Origin: Pseudomonas sp. MWU16-30317
GTDB lineage: Bacteria; Pseudomonadota; Gammaproteobacteria; Pseudomonadales; Pseudomonadaceae
NCBI RefSeq assembly: GCF_020515695.1
Contig: NZ_JAIWJA010000018.1
Location: 1 to 44,880, forward strand
DNA length: 44,880 bases
Direction: 5' to 3'
Shown here: positions 26,505 to 39,520 of the stretch, piece by piece
Position numbering within the stretch: position 1 is the stretch's first letter
Layout of the letters: every line of letters starts with the position of its first letter
The notes under the pieces: generated by a model
Databases searched by the model: none
What the model saw: the letters and a program-made list of their open reading frames with translations, nothing else
Told to the model about the DNA's origin: nothing
Position numbers and translations under genes: made by a program

Positions 26505-28610
26505 TCAGCCTTGTTTTTTGGATACAGTTTCAGCGATATGCGCCGGAGCTGTGTTGTATTTTTTGAATTCCATAGAGTAGCTTGCGCGACCCTGAGACAT
26601 GGAGCGAACGTCGGTCGCATAACCGAACATCTCACCCAACGGAACCTCGGCACGAATCACTTTGCCGGAAACCGTATCTTCCATACCCAAGATCATGCCG
26701 CGACGACGGTTGAGGTCGCCCATCACGTCACCCATGTAGTCTTCAGGCGTAACGACTTCTACCGCCATGATAGGCTCAAGCAGCTCACCACCGCCCTTCT
26801 GGGCCAGCTGCTTGGTTGCCATGGAGGCAGCTACCTTGAACGCCATCTCGTTGGAGTCGACGTCGTGGTAAGAACCGTCAAAAACGGTCGCCTTCAAGCC
26901 GATGAGCGGATAGCCGGCAACAACACCGTTCTTCATCTGCTCTTCGATACCCTTCTGGATAGCCGGGATGTATTCCTTAGGAACAACACCGCCCACTACT
27001 TCGTTCACGAATTGCAGACCTTCCTGACCTTCATCAGCAGGGGCAAAACGGATCCAGCAATGGCCGAACTGGCCACGACCGCCGGATTGACGAACGAATT
27101 TGCCTTCGATTTCGCAGTTCTTCGTGATGCGCTCACGATAGGAAACCTGAGGCTTACCGATGTTGGCTTCGACGTTGAACTCACGGCGCATCCGGTCAAC
27201 CAGGATGTCCAAGTGAAGCTCGCCCATGCCGGAGATGATCGTTTGACCAGTCTCTTCATCAGTCTTGACGCGGAAAGATGGATCTTCCTGAGCGAGTTTG
27301 CCCAGAGCGATACCCATTTTTTCCTGGTCATCCTTGGTCTTGGGCTCTACGGCAACCGAAATAACCGGCTCCGGGAAGTCCATGCGAACCAGGATGATTG
27401 GCTTGGCAGCGTCGCACAAGGTCTCACCAGTGGTGACGTCCTTCATGCCGATCAGGGCCGCGATGTCACCAGCGCGTACTTCCTTGATCTCTTCGCGAGC
27501 GTTTGCGTGCATTTGCACCATACGACCCACGCGCTCTTTCTTGCCTTTGACCGAGTTGATCACGCCGTCGCCAGAGGCCAACACGCCCGAGTAAACGCGG
27601 ACGAAGGTCAAGGTACCCACGAATGGGTCGGTAGCGATCTTGAACGCCAGGGCCGAGAACGGCTCGCTGTCGTCTGCGTGACGCTCCATCTCTTCTTCCT
27701 CGTTATCAGGGTTGGAACCCTTGATAGCAGGAATGTCGGTTGGAGCAGGCAGGAAGTCGATCACAGCATCGAGAACCAGGGGAACACCCTTGTTCTTGAA
27801 CGACGAACCGCAAACAGCCAAGACGATCTCACCAGCGATGGTACGCTGACGCAGAGCGGCCTTGATTTCGTCGTTGGTGAGTTCTTCACCTTCGAGGTAC
27901 TTGTTCATCAGTTCTTCGTTGGCTTCGGCAGCAGCCTCTACCATGTTGTTGCGCCACTCTTCAGCAAGCTCTTGCAGCTCGGCAGGGATGGCCTTGCGAA
28001 CAGGAACCATACCTTTGTCGGAGTCGTTCCAGTAGACAGCTTCCATGTTGATCAGATCGATCTGACCCTGGAAATTGTCTTCTGCACCGATGGCCAACTG
28101 AATCGGCACCGGAGTGTGACCCAGACGCTGTTTGATCTGACCGATAACGCGCAGGAAGTTTGCACCGGCACGGTCCATCTTGTTGACGTAAACAAGACGT
28201 GGAACACCGTATTTGTTGGCTTGACGCCATACGGTTTCCGACTGAGGCTCAACACCCGAGGTACCGCAGAACACAACGACAGCGCCGTCGAGTACCCGCA
28301 GGGAACGCTCAACTTCAATGGTGAAGTCTACGTGGCCCGGAGTATCGATGACGTTGAAGCGGTACTGGTCCTTGTGTTGCTTCTCGGAACCCTGCCAGAA
28401 GGCGGTAATAGCAGCAGAAGTAATGGTAATACCACGCTCCTGCTCCTGAACCATCCAGTCTGTGGTCGCGGCGCCGTCATGCACCTCGCCCATTTTGTGG
28501 CTTTTGCCGGTGTAAAAAAGGACGCGCTCGGTGGTGGTGGTTTTACCAGCATCCACGTGAGCAACGATACCAATGTTACGGTAGCGGCTAATCGGAGTAG
28601 TACGAGCCAT
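26505..28610 (-). CDS. fusA: Elongation factor G
   Basis: EF-G drives translocation and, with RRF, ribosome recycling. The 701 residues include AHVDAGKTTTTER (P-loop), DTPGHVDFTIEVERSLRVLDG and NKMDRAG, followed by domains II-V with GMGELHLDILVDRMRREF. Length fits FusA1-type EF-G. The gene lies 30 bases from each of rpsG and tuf. Confidence 0.98.
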   Translation of the reverse strand: MARTTPISRYRNIGIVAHVDAGKTTTTERVLFYTGKSHKMGEVHDGAATTDWMVQEQERGITITSAAITAFWQGSEKQHKDQYRFNVIDTPGHVDFTIEVERSLRVLDGAVVVFCGTSGVEPQSETVWRQANKYGVPRLVYVNKMDRAGANFLRVIGQIKQRLGHTPVPIQLAIGAEDNFQGQIDLINMEAVYWNDSDKGMVPVRKAIPAELQELAEEWRNNMVEAAAEANEELMNKYLEGEELTNDEIKAALRQRTIAGEIVLAVCGSSFKNKGVPLVLDAVIDFLPAPTDIPAIKGSNPDNEEEEMERHADDSEPFSALAFKIATDPFVGTLTFVRVYSGVLASGDGVINSVKGKKERVGRMVQMHANAREEIKEVRAGDIAALIGMKDVTTGETLCDAAKPIILVRMDFPEPVISVAVEPKTKDDQEKMGIALGKLAQEDPSFRVKTDEETGQTIISGMGELHLDILVDRMRREFNVEANIGKPQVSYRERITKNCEIEGKFVRQSGGRGQFGHCWIRFAPADEGQEGLQFVNEVVGGVVPKEYIPAIQKGIEEQMKNGVVAGYPLIGLKATVFDGSYHDVDSNEMAFKVAASMATKQLAQKGGGELLEPIMAVEVVTPEDYMGDVMGDLNRRRGMILGMEDTVSGKVIRAEVPLGEMFGYATDVRSMSQGRASYSMEFKKYNTAPAHIAETVSKKQG

Positions 28611-28640
28611 AAAGCCCTCGCAAAATTAGTGAAGCTAAAA

Positions 28641-29111
28641 TTAGAAGCGGTAGTGCGAGAAAGCCTTGTTAGCTTCTGCCATACGGTGCACGTCTTCACG
28701 CTTCTTAACAGCAGCACCTTTGCCTTCAGCAGCATCCAACAGCTCACCAGCCAAACGCAGAGCCATAGACTTTTCGCCGCGCTTGCGTGCGAAGTCTACC
28801 AACCAGCGCATTGCCAGAGCGTTACGACGGGACGGGCGAACTTCGACCGGAACCTGGTAAGTGGCACCGCCTACACGGCGCGACTTTACTTCGACCAGCG
28901 GAGCGATGGCGTCGAGAGCTTTCTCGAAGATTTCCAGGGGATCGCTGTTCTTGCGTTCTTTAACCTTCTCCAGCGCGCCATAAACGATACGCTCGGCAAC
29001 GGCTTTCTTGCCGCTTTCCATCACGTGGTTCATGAACTTGGCCAGGATCTGGCTTCCGTATTTTGGATCGTCAAGCACTTCGCGCTTGGCTGCTACGCGT
29101 CTTCTTGGCAT
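28641..29111 (-). CDS. rpsG: 30S ribosomal protein S7
   Basis: S7 starts assembly of the 30S head and contacts the E-site tRNA; in E. coli it represses the str operon by binding between rpsL and rpsG. The 156 residues begin [20 protein letters not shown] and contain [20 protein letters not shown]. The 119-base gap upstream contains a GTGCCC/GGGCAC hairpin that could belong to an S7 target. Confidence 0.98.
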
Positions 29112-29151
29112 GGATAAGCCCTCAAACGGTCTTCAGGTTCGCTCGGAATCG

Positions 29152-29165
29152 GTGCCCTTGGGCAC
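29152..29165 (-). other. Hairpin in the rpsL-rpsG gap
   Basis: GTGCCC-TT-GGGCAC is a perfect six-base inverted repeat in the 119-base gap before rpsG, with flanking TCGG/CCGA-like sequence that could lengthen the stem. It lies in the same gap as the S7 translational operator of E. coli; whether S7 binds here is inferred from position only. Confidence 0.4.
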
Positions 29166-29230
29166 GCCTCCGACCTTACTCTTATCGACTCAGAAAAATA
29201 GATACATCAGTTTTTTGCAAAAAGCCGCTA

Positions 29231-29602
29231 CTACTTAGGCTTCTTGGTACCGTACTTCGAACGACCTTGGTTACGACCTTTGACGCCGGAAGTATCCAGG
29301 GAGCCGCGAACGGTGTGGTAACGAACACCTGGCAAGTCTTTTACACGGCCGCCACGAATCAGTACGACGCTGTGTTCCTGCAGGTTGTGGCCTTCACCGC
29401 CGATGTACGAGGAAACCTCGAAACCGTTGGTCAGGCGCACACGGCATACTTTACGCAATGCCGAGTTAGGTTTTTTCGGCGTGGTGGTGTACACACGGGT
29501 GCACACGCCACGACGTTGCGGGCAGTTCTGCAGCGCAGGTACGTCGGATTTCTCGACGATACGCTTACGCGGCTGACGTACCAGCTGGTTGATAGTTGCC
29601 AT
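29231..29602 (-). CDS. rpsL: 30S ribosomal protein S12
   Basis: S12 monitors codon-anticodon pairing in the decoding centre. The 123-residue protein starts MATINQLVRQPRKRIVEKSD. K43 and K88, the residues usually changed in streptomycin-resistant mutants, are both wild type (TTPKKPNSALRK and GGRVKDLPGVRYH). It opens the str operon. A terminator-like hairpin lies between it and rpoC. Confidence 0.98.
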   Translation of the reverse strand: MATINQLVRQPRKRIVEKSDVPALQNCPQRRGVCTRVYTTTPKKPNSALRKVCRVRLTNGFEVSSYIGGEGHNLQEHSVVLIRGGRVKDLPGVRYHTVRGSLDTSGVKGRNQGRSKYGTKKPK

Positions 29603-29645
29603 CTACTAGCTCCACTGTTGTCTTGCGACGCTATTGTCTTACAAG

Positions 29646-29676
29646 AAAAGCAAAATGGCAGGACACACGTCCCGCC
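29646..29676 (-). terminator. Terminator or attenuator between rpoC and rpsL
   Basis: On the minus strand GGCGGGAC and GTCCTGCC pair (one G-U) around a four-base loop, followed by ATTTTGCTTTTCTT. This would end or reduce readthrough from rpoBC into the str genes. The remainder of the 216-base gap shows no gene; a separate str promoter is expected but not clearly seen. Confidence 0.6.
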
Positions 29677-29818
29677 AGATTTAGGGGTACAAGAGTCTAA
29701 AGAGGATCTCGTCCCCAGTCAAGGCAAGGCCCCGGCTTCCTCGTCCGACAGACCCCAACAAAAGATGTCAGAGCTTGCCGATCGAGGTCACCAGGGCCGC
29801 GCTTGTACTACCGCCGAC

Positions 29819-34018
<4,200 letters not shown>

Positions 34019-34041
34019 GGCCTTTCCTCCTGGCGGAGCAG

Positions 34042-34070
34042 AGAGCGGGCTGATGATTCAGCACCGCTCT
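34042..34070 (-). other. Long hairpin in the rpoB-rpoC gap
   Basis: AGAGCGG and GCTGA on one arm pair with TCAGC and CCGCTCT on the other, giving 12 pairs with one unpaired base and a four-base loop. No T run follows, so it is not a terminator. It may protect or process the rpoBC message or tune the level of rpoC; function is inferred from structure only. Confidence 0.55.
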
Positions 34071-34086
34071 CGATTCGCGTCGCGTG

Positions 34087-37000
34087 TTATTCGGTTTCCA
34101 GATCGATATCGATACCGAGAGAACGAATCTCTTTGATCAACACGTTGAAGGACTCGGGCATGCCCGGCTCCATACGGTGATCGCCGTCCACGATGTTCTT
34201 GTACATCTTGGTACGACCGTTCACATCGTCCGACTTCACTGTGAGCATTTCCTGCAGAGTGTAGGCGGCGCCGTATGCTTCCAGCGCCCAGACCTCCATC
34301 TCCCCGAAACGCTGACCACCGAACTGAGCCTTACCACCCAGCGGCTGCTGGGTAACCAGGCTGTAAGAACCAGTGGAACGCGCGTGCATCTTGTCGTCCA
34401 CCAAGTGGTTCAGTTTCAGCATGTACATGTAGCCAACGGTGACATGACGCTCGAACTTGTTGCCGGTACGGCCGTCGAACAGCTGCATCTGGCCGCTTTC
34501 CGGCAGGTCTGCCAGTTTCAGCATGGCCTTGATTTCGCTTTCCTTGGCACCGTCGAACACCGGAGTGGCCATCGGTACGCCGGCACGCAGGTTCTTCGCC
34601 AGGTCGAGAATTTCCTGGTCGCTGAAGCTTTCCAGGTTTTCTTGACGGCCACCGATCTCGTTGTAGATCTCGGTGAGGAACTTGCGCAGCTCGATCACTT
34701 TGCGCTGCTCTTCGAGCATGCGGTTGATCTTCTCGCCCAGGCCTTTGGCCGCGAGGCCCAGGTGGGTTTCAAGGATCTGACCGACGTTCATACGCGAAGG
34801 TACGCCCAACGGGTTCAAGACGACGTCGACCGGAGTACCGTATTCGTCGTGCGGCATGTCTTCGACCGGCATGATCACCGAGACTACACCTTTGTTACCG
34901 TGACGACCGGCCATCTTGTCGCCCGGCTGGATACGACGACGAATGGCAAGGTAGACCTTGACGATCTTCAGCACGCCCGGCGCCAGGTCATCGCCCTGTT
35001 GCAGCTTGCGCTTCTTGTCTTCGAACTTGTCGTCCAGCAGACGGCGACGGTCAACGATGTAGGCTTGAGCCTTCTCGAGTTGCTCGTTCAGCGCGTCTTC
35101 AGCCATGCGCAGTTTGAACCACTGGCCATGCTCGAGACCGTCGAGAACTTCGTTGGTGATTTCCAGACCTTTCTTCAGGCCGGCACCACCTTCGACGATC
35201 TGACCTACCAGAGCCGAACGCAGACGTTCGAAGGTTGCACCTTCGACAATGCGGAACTCTTCGTTGAGGTCCTTGCGGATTTCGTCCAGCTGCGATTTTT
35301 CAATCGACAGCGCACGGGCATCACGCTCGACACCATCACGGGTGAAGACCTGTACATCGATGACAGTACCTTTGGTGCCAGTAGGCACACGCAGAGAGGT
35401 GTCTTTGACGTCGCTTGCCTTCTCGCCGAAGATCGCACGCAGCAGTTTTTCTTCCGGAGTCAGTTGGGTCTCGCCTTTCGGAGTGACCTTGCCGACCAGA
35501 ATGTCGCCGGCGCCGACTTCGGCACCTACGTAAACGATACCGGCTTCGTCCAGCTTGTTCAGCGCCGCTTCACCCACATTCGGGATGTCGGCAGTGATTT
35601 CCTCTGGCCCCAGCTTGGTATCACGCGCCACACAGGTCAGTTCCTGGATGTGGATCGTGGTGAAGCGGTCTTCCTGAACCACACGCTCGGACAGGCAGAT
35701 GGAGTCTTCGAAGTTGTAACCGTTCCAGGCCATGAACGCGATGCGCATGTTCTGACCCAGTGCCAACTCGCCCATGTCGGTGGACGGACCATCGGCCATG
35801 ATGTCGCTGCGCTCTACCTGATCACCCTTGCGAACCAACGGACGCTGGTTGATGCAGGTGTTCTGGTTGGAGCGGGTGTACTTGGTCAGGTTGTAGATGT
35901 CGACACCGGCTTCGCCAGTTTCAACTTCGTCATCGTTGACACGTACCACGATACGGCTGGCATCGACGGAGTCGATCACGCCACCACGACGAGCCACGAC
36001 GCAAACGCCGGAGTCACGGGCTACGTTACGCTCCATGCCGGTACCGACCAGCGGCTTGTCGGCACGCAGGGTAGGTACAGCTTGACGCTGCATGTTCGAA
36101 CCCATCAACGCACGGTTGGCGTCATCGTGCTCGAGGAACGGGATCAGCGACGCGGCGACCGAAACAACCTGCTTCGGCGAGACGTCCATCAAGGTGACGT
36201 CTTCCGGCGCCTTGACGGTGAACTCGTTCAGGTGACGAACGGCTACCAGCTCGTCGATCAGCATTTTCTTGTCGTTCATCGTGGCCGAAGCCTGAGCGAT
36301 CACGTGATCAGCTTCTTCGATGGCAGACAGGAACACGATCTCGTCGGTGACCAGACCGTCTTTCACCACACGGTACGGGCTCTCTAGGAAACCGTACTGG
36401 TTGGTGCGAGCATAGGCAGCCAGGGAGTTGATCAGACCGATGTTCGGACCTTCCGGCGTTTCGATCGGGCAAACACGACCGTAGTGCGTCGGGTGTACGT
36501 CACGAACTTCGAAGCCTGCACGCTCTCGGGTCAGACCACCAGGGCCGAGTGCAGAGACACGGCGCTTGTGGGTGATCTCGGACAGCGGGTTGTTCTGGTC
36601 CATGAACTGCGAGAGCTGGCTGGAACCGAAGAACTCCTTGACCGCGGCCGCGACTGGCTTGGCGTTGATCAGGTCCTGAGGCATCAGGCCTTCGCTTTCG
36701 GCCATCGACAGACGTTCCTTGACCGCACGCTCTACGCGCACCAGGCCAACACGGAACTGGTTCTCGGCCATTTCGCCAACGCAACGTACGCGACGGTTAC
36801 CGAGGTGGTCGATGTCATCGACGATACCTTTACCGTTGCGGATGTCGACCAGAGTCTTCAGTACGGCAACGATATCGTCCTTGCTCAGCACGCCCGAACC
36901 TTCGATCTCGGTACGACCGATACGACGGTTGAACTTCATGCGGCCTACAGCGGACAGATCGTAGCGCTCAGGGCTGAAGAACAGGTTGTTGAACAGGGTC

Positions 37001-38160
37001 TCGGCAGCATCCTTGGTAGGTGGCTCGCCAGGACGCATCATCCGATAGATTTCGACCAGGGCTTCCAGCTGATTGCTGGTGGAGTCGATCTTCAGGGTAT
37101 CGGAGATGAACGGACCGCAGTCGATGTCGTTGGTGTACAACGTTTCGATGCGCACGACCTGGCCCTTGACGACTTTCGCCAGGATGTCGGTGGTCAGTTC
37201 GGTGTTGCATTCAGCCAGGATTTCGCCGGTAGCCGGGTGCACGATCGCCTTGGCAGTAGTGCGGCCAAGAACGTAGTCAATAGGCACGGCCAGCGTCTTG
37301 ATGTTGGCTTTTTCGATCTGGTTGATGTGGCGAGCCGTGATCCGACGGCCAGCCTCGACGATGACCTTGCCAGCGGTATCGAGGATATCCAGAGCAGCGA
37401 TTTCACCACGCAGGCGCTGAGGCACCAGCTCCAGGTTGAGGGTTTCGCCCTCTACGTGGAATACGTTGGTGGTGTAGAAGGAGTCCAGGACTTCTTCAGT
37501 GGTGTAGCCCAACGCGCGCAACAGTACCGAGGCAGGCAGCTTGCGACGACGGTCGATCCGGACGAATACACAGTCTTTCGGATCGAACTCGAAGTCCAGC
37601 CACGAACCGCGGTAAGGAATGATGCGAGCGGAGTACAGCAGCTTGCCCGAGCTGTGCGTCTTGCCACGGTCGTGGTCGAAGAACACGCCAGGGGAACGGT
37701 GCAGCTGGGAAACAATCACACGCTCGGTACCGTTGATTACGAAGGTACCGTTCTCAGTCATCAATGGGATTTCGCCCATGTAGACTTCTTGCTCTTTGAT
37801 GTCCTTGATCGCTTTGTTCGACGATTCTTTGTCGAAAATGATCAGGCGCACTTTTACTCGCAACGGGACCGCAAAGGTCACGCCGCGCAGGACACATTCT
37901 TTGACATCAAAGGCCGGTTCGCCCAGACGATAGCCAACGTACTCCAAGGCGGCGTTGCCGGAGTAGCTGATGATCGGGAAAACAGATTTGAAGGCCGCAT
38001 GCAGGCCCACGTCGCGGAACTGATCCTTGTTCGCTCCCGCCTGCAAGAATTCACGATACGAATCCAGCTGGATGGCCAGGAGGTAAGGCACATCCATGAC
38101 GTCCGGCAACTTGCTAAAGTCCTTGCGGATACGTTTTTTCTCAGTGTATGAGTAAGCCAT
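34087..38160 (-). CDS. rpoB: RNA polymerase beta subunit
   Basis: Beta forms the other half of the active-site cleft and is the rifampicin target. The 1357-residue product starts MAYSYTEKKRIRKDFSKLPD. The rifampicin region (GSSQLSQFMDQNNPLSEITH followed by KRRVSALGPGGL) has the wild-type Asp, Ser and His residues. The GDKMAGRHGNKGV motif near the active site is present. An attenuator-like hairpin lies in the 216 bases between rplL and this gene. Confidence 0.98.
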   Translation of the reverse strand: MAYSYTEKKRIRKDFSKLPDVMDVPYLLAIQLDSYREFLQAGANKDQFRDVGLHAAFKSVFPIISYSGNAALEYVGYRLGEPAFDVKECVLRGVTFAVPLRVKVRLIIFDKESSNKAIKDIKEQEVYMGEIPLMTENGTFVINGTERVIVSQLHRSPGVFFDHDRGKTHSSGKLLYSARIIPYRGSWLDFEFDPKDCVFVRIDRRRKLPASVLLRALGYTTEEVLDSFYTTNVFHVEGETLNLELVPQRLRGEIAALDILDTAGKVIVEAGRRITARHINQIEKANIKTLAVPIDYVLGRTTAKAIVHPATGEILAECNTELTTDILAKVVKGQVVRIETLYTNDIDCGPFISDTLKIDSTSNQLEALVEIYRMMRPGEPPTKDAAETLFNNLFFSPERYDLSAVGRMKFNRRIGRTEIEGSGVLSKDDIVAVLKTLVDIRNGKGIVDDIDHLGNRRVRCVGEMAENQFRVGLVRVERAVKERLSMAESEGLMPQDLINAKPVAAAVKEFFGSSQLSQFMDQNNPLSEITHKRRVSALGPGGLTRERAGFEVRDVHPTHYGRVCPIETPEGPNIGLINSLAAYARTNQYGFLESPYRVVKDGLVTDEIVFLSAIEEADHVIAQASATMNDKKMLIDELVAVRHLNEFTVKAPEDVTLMDVSPKQVVSVAASLIPFLEHDDANRALMGSNMQRQAVPTLRADKPLVGTGMERNVARDSGVCVVARRGGVIDSVDASRIVVRVNDDEVETGEAGVDIYNLTKYTRSNQNTCINQRPLVRKGDQVERSDIMADGPSTDMGELALGQNMRIAFMAWNGYNFEDSICLSERVVQEDRFTTIHIQELTCVARDTKLGPEEITADIPNVGEAALNKLDEAGIVYVGAEVGAGDILVGKVTPKGETQLTPEEKLLRAIFGEKASDVKDTSLRVPTGTKGTVIDVQVFTRDGVERDARALSIEKSQLDEIRKDLNEEFRIVEGATFERLRSALVGQIVEGGAGLKKGLEITNEVLDGLEHGQWFKLRMAEDALNEQLEKAQAYIVDRRRLLDDKFEDKKRKLQQGDDLAPGVLKIVKVYLAIRRRIQPGDKMAGRHGNKGVVSVIMPVEDMPHDEYGTPVDVVLNPLGVPSRMNVGQILETHLGLAAKGLGEKINRMLEEQRKVIELRKFLTEIYNEIGGRQENLESFSDQEILDLAKNLRAGVPMATPVFDGAKESEIKAMLKLADLPESGQMQLFDGRTGNKFERHVTVGYMYMLKLNHLVDDKMHARSTGSYSLVTQQPLGGKAQFGGQRFGEMEVWALEAYGAAYTLQEMLTVKSDDVNGRTKMYKNIVDGDHRMEPGMPESFNVLIKEIRSLGIDIDLETE

Positions 38161-38224
38161 CAGCGTTCCCCAGCTTGGTCACCTGCTTGTTTGGCCCCTC
38201 CCGACGGAGCAGCCAGAAAATCTT

Positions 38225-38242
38225 GCAAACCCCATGGTTTGC
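38225..38242 (-). other. Hairpin in the rplL-rpoB gap, rpoB-proximal
   Basis: GCAAACC and GGTTTGC pair around a four-base loop about 65 bases before rpoB. Together with the upstream attenuator it makes this gap highly structured. In E. coli an RNase III cut occurs in the corresponding gap; I cannot tell whether this stem is such a site. Confidence 0.4.
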
Positions 38243-38303
38243 CCACCCCTCGAGGTGGTTACAGCGCGTTACCGACACCGACCCAGTCGGCTGGCAGTAA
38301 CGG

Positions 38304-38332
38304 AAAAAGGCCGGTGGCATGAGCCACCAGCC
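38304..38332 (-). terminator. Attenuator between rplL and rpoB
   Basis: On the minus strand GGCTGGTGGC and GCCACCGGCC form a ten-pair stem (one G-U) with a four-base loop, followed by TTTTTCC. The position and structure fit the partial terminator that lowers rpoBC expression relative to L7/L12 in E. coli. Confidence 0.75.
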
Positions 38333-38376
38333 ATCAGCCTTTCGCTTGACGCTCGGGCTGGAGACGCAAGGTCGAG

Positions 38377-38739
38377 TTACTTGACTTCGACTTTGGCGCC
38401 TGCTTCTTCCAGAGCAGCCTTGATCTTGTCGGCTTCTTCTTTCGAAGCGCCTTCTTTGACCATGCCCAGGTCATCAACGACAGCCTTGGCTTCTTTCAGG
38501 CCCAGACCGGTGATTTCACGTACAGCTTTGATGACGTTTACTTTCTTCTCGCCCGACTCAACCAGTTTAACGTTGAATTCGGTTTGCTCTTCAACGACAG
38601 CGGCAGCAGCAGCTGGGCCGGCCGAAGCAGCAGCGGCGCTAACGCCGAATTTTTCTTCGAAAGCTTTGATCAGCTCAACAACCTGCAGAACCGACATTTC
38701 AGCTACGGCGTTGAGGATATCGTCTTGGGAGATAGACAT
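38377..38739 (-). CDS. rplL: 50S ribosomal protein L7/L12
   Basis: L7/L12 forms the flexible stalk that recruits translation GTPases and is present in several copies per ribosome. The 120-residue chain has the N-terminal dimerisation helices (ILNAVAEMSVLQVVELIKAF), an Ala-rich hinge near 35-50 and the C-terminal domain with VNVIKAVREITGLGLKEAK. It follows rplJ after 78 bases. Confidence 0.98.
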   Translation of the reverse strand: MSISQDDILNAVAEMSVLQVVELIKAFEEKFGVSAAAASAGPAAAAAVVEEQTEFNVKLVESGEKKVNVIKAVREITGLGLKEAKAVVDDLGMVKEGASKEEADKIKAALEEAGAKVEVK

Positions 38740-38817
38740 TGCTGTAATTCCTGAATTGGGGGACGGCCTATGGGGCCATCTAAATAAACAAAAATACGCG
38801 AGGGAGACTGCTCAGCC

Positions 38818-39318
38818 TTAGGCTGCGGCAGCTTCTTTTTGCTCGCGAACTGCGGCCAGAGTACGAGCCAACTTGCTGGTAGCGCCTTGAATCACGCTCA
38901 TCAGCTGAGAAATAGCTTCGTTACGGGTCGGCAGTGTTGCCAGTACGTCGATTTCGTTTGCTGCGAGGAACTTGCCCTCGAACGCAGCTGCCTTGATCTC
39001 GAACTTGTCCTGACCTTTCGCGAATTCCTTGAACAGACGGGCAGCAGCGCCAGGATGTTCGTTGGAGAAAGCGATCAAGGTCGGGCCGGTGAACACGTCG
39101 TTGAGGACACTGTATTGAGTGTCGGCAACAGCGCGCTTGAGCAGGGTGTTACGTACAACACGTACGTAAACGCCAGCTTCACGAGCCTCTTTACGGAGTC
39201 CGGTCATTGCGCCTACTGTAACGCCACGGGCATCAGCCACAACAGCGGACAGAGCGACTTTGGCAGCCTCGTTGACTTCAGCGACGATGGCCTTCTTGTC
39301 TTCGAGATAAATTGCCAC
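38818..39318 (-). CDS. rplJ: 50S ribosomal protein L10
   Basis: L10 anchors L7/L12 dimers to the ribosome and represses its own message. The 166 residues begin MAIYLEDKKAIVAEVNEAAK, with RVVRNTLLKRAV in the rRNA-binding part and a C-terminal helix for L7/L12. The 202-base leader upstream holds a recognisable L10-binding structure. Confidence 0.98.
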   Translation of the reverse strand: MAIYLEDKKAIVAEVNEAAKVALSAVVADARGVTVGAMTGLRKEAREAGVYVRVVRNTLLKRAVADTQYSVLNDVFTGPTLIAFSNEHPGAAARLFKEFAKGQDKFEIKAAAFEGKFLAANEIDVLATLPTRNEAISQLMSVIQGATSKLARTLAAVREQKEAAAA

Positions 39319-39395
39319 GGGTTAACTCCTGCTTGTTACCGTTTCATCTGGCCGAGGCCGGATGTCGTTTTGGTGTCTGATTCGGTAAGGAACCG

Positions 39396-39450
39396 GGAGC
39401 ACCATCTGCGTAGGCTTGTGTTTTAAGACTCGCGTCGCCTACGGTCTTGG
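39396..39450 (-). ncRNA. L10 leader (autoregulatory RNA element)
   Basis: The rplJ leader contains ACCGTAGGC, about 20 bases later GCCTACG, then GCAGATGGTG. CGTAGGC/GCCTACG form the stem, and the GCAGAT internal loop followed by GGT/ACC closing pairs is the kink-turn-like pattern bound by L10(L12)4 in other bacteria. The element sits 80-130 bases before the rplJ start and is expected to repress translation of rplJL when L10 is in excess. Confidence 0.8.
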
Positions 39451-39520
39451 ATAGCCCCCGCCAGGCAGGGACCCCAATCTTTCATGTTGCCAGGGCGGTA
39501 ACCCGCCCCGACAAGCAGTG

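Noticed and set aside
26511..29117. Open frame of 868 codons on the plus strand opposite fusA and rpsG
   Set aside because: It is the mirror frame of strongly expressed genes, with no ribosome-binding site or recognisable fold.
34084..38151. Two long plus-strand frames (767 and 555 codons) opposite rpoB
   Set aside because: They are antisense shadows of rpoB with the same backward-codon composition.
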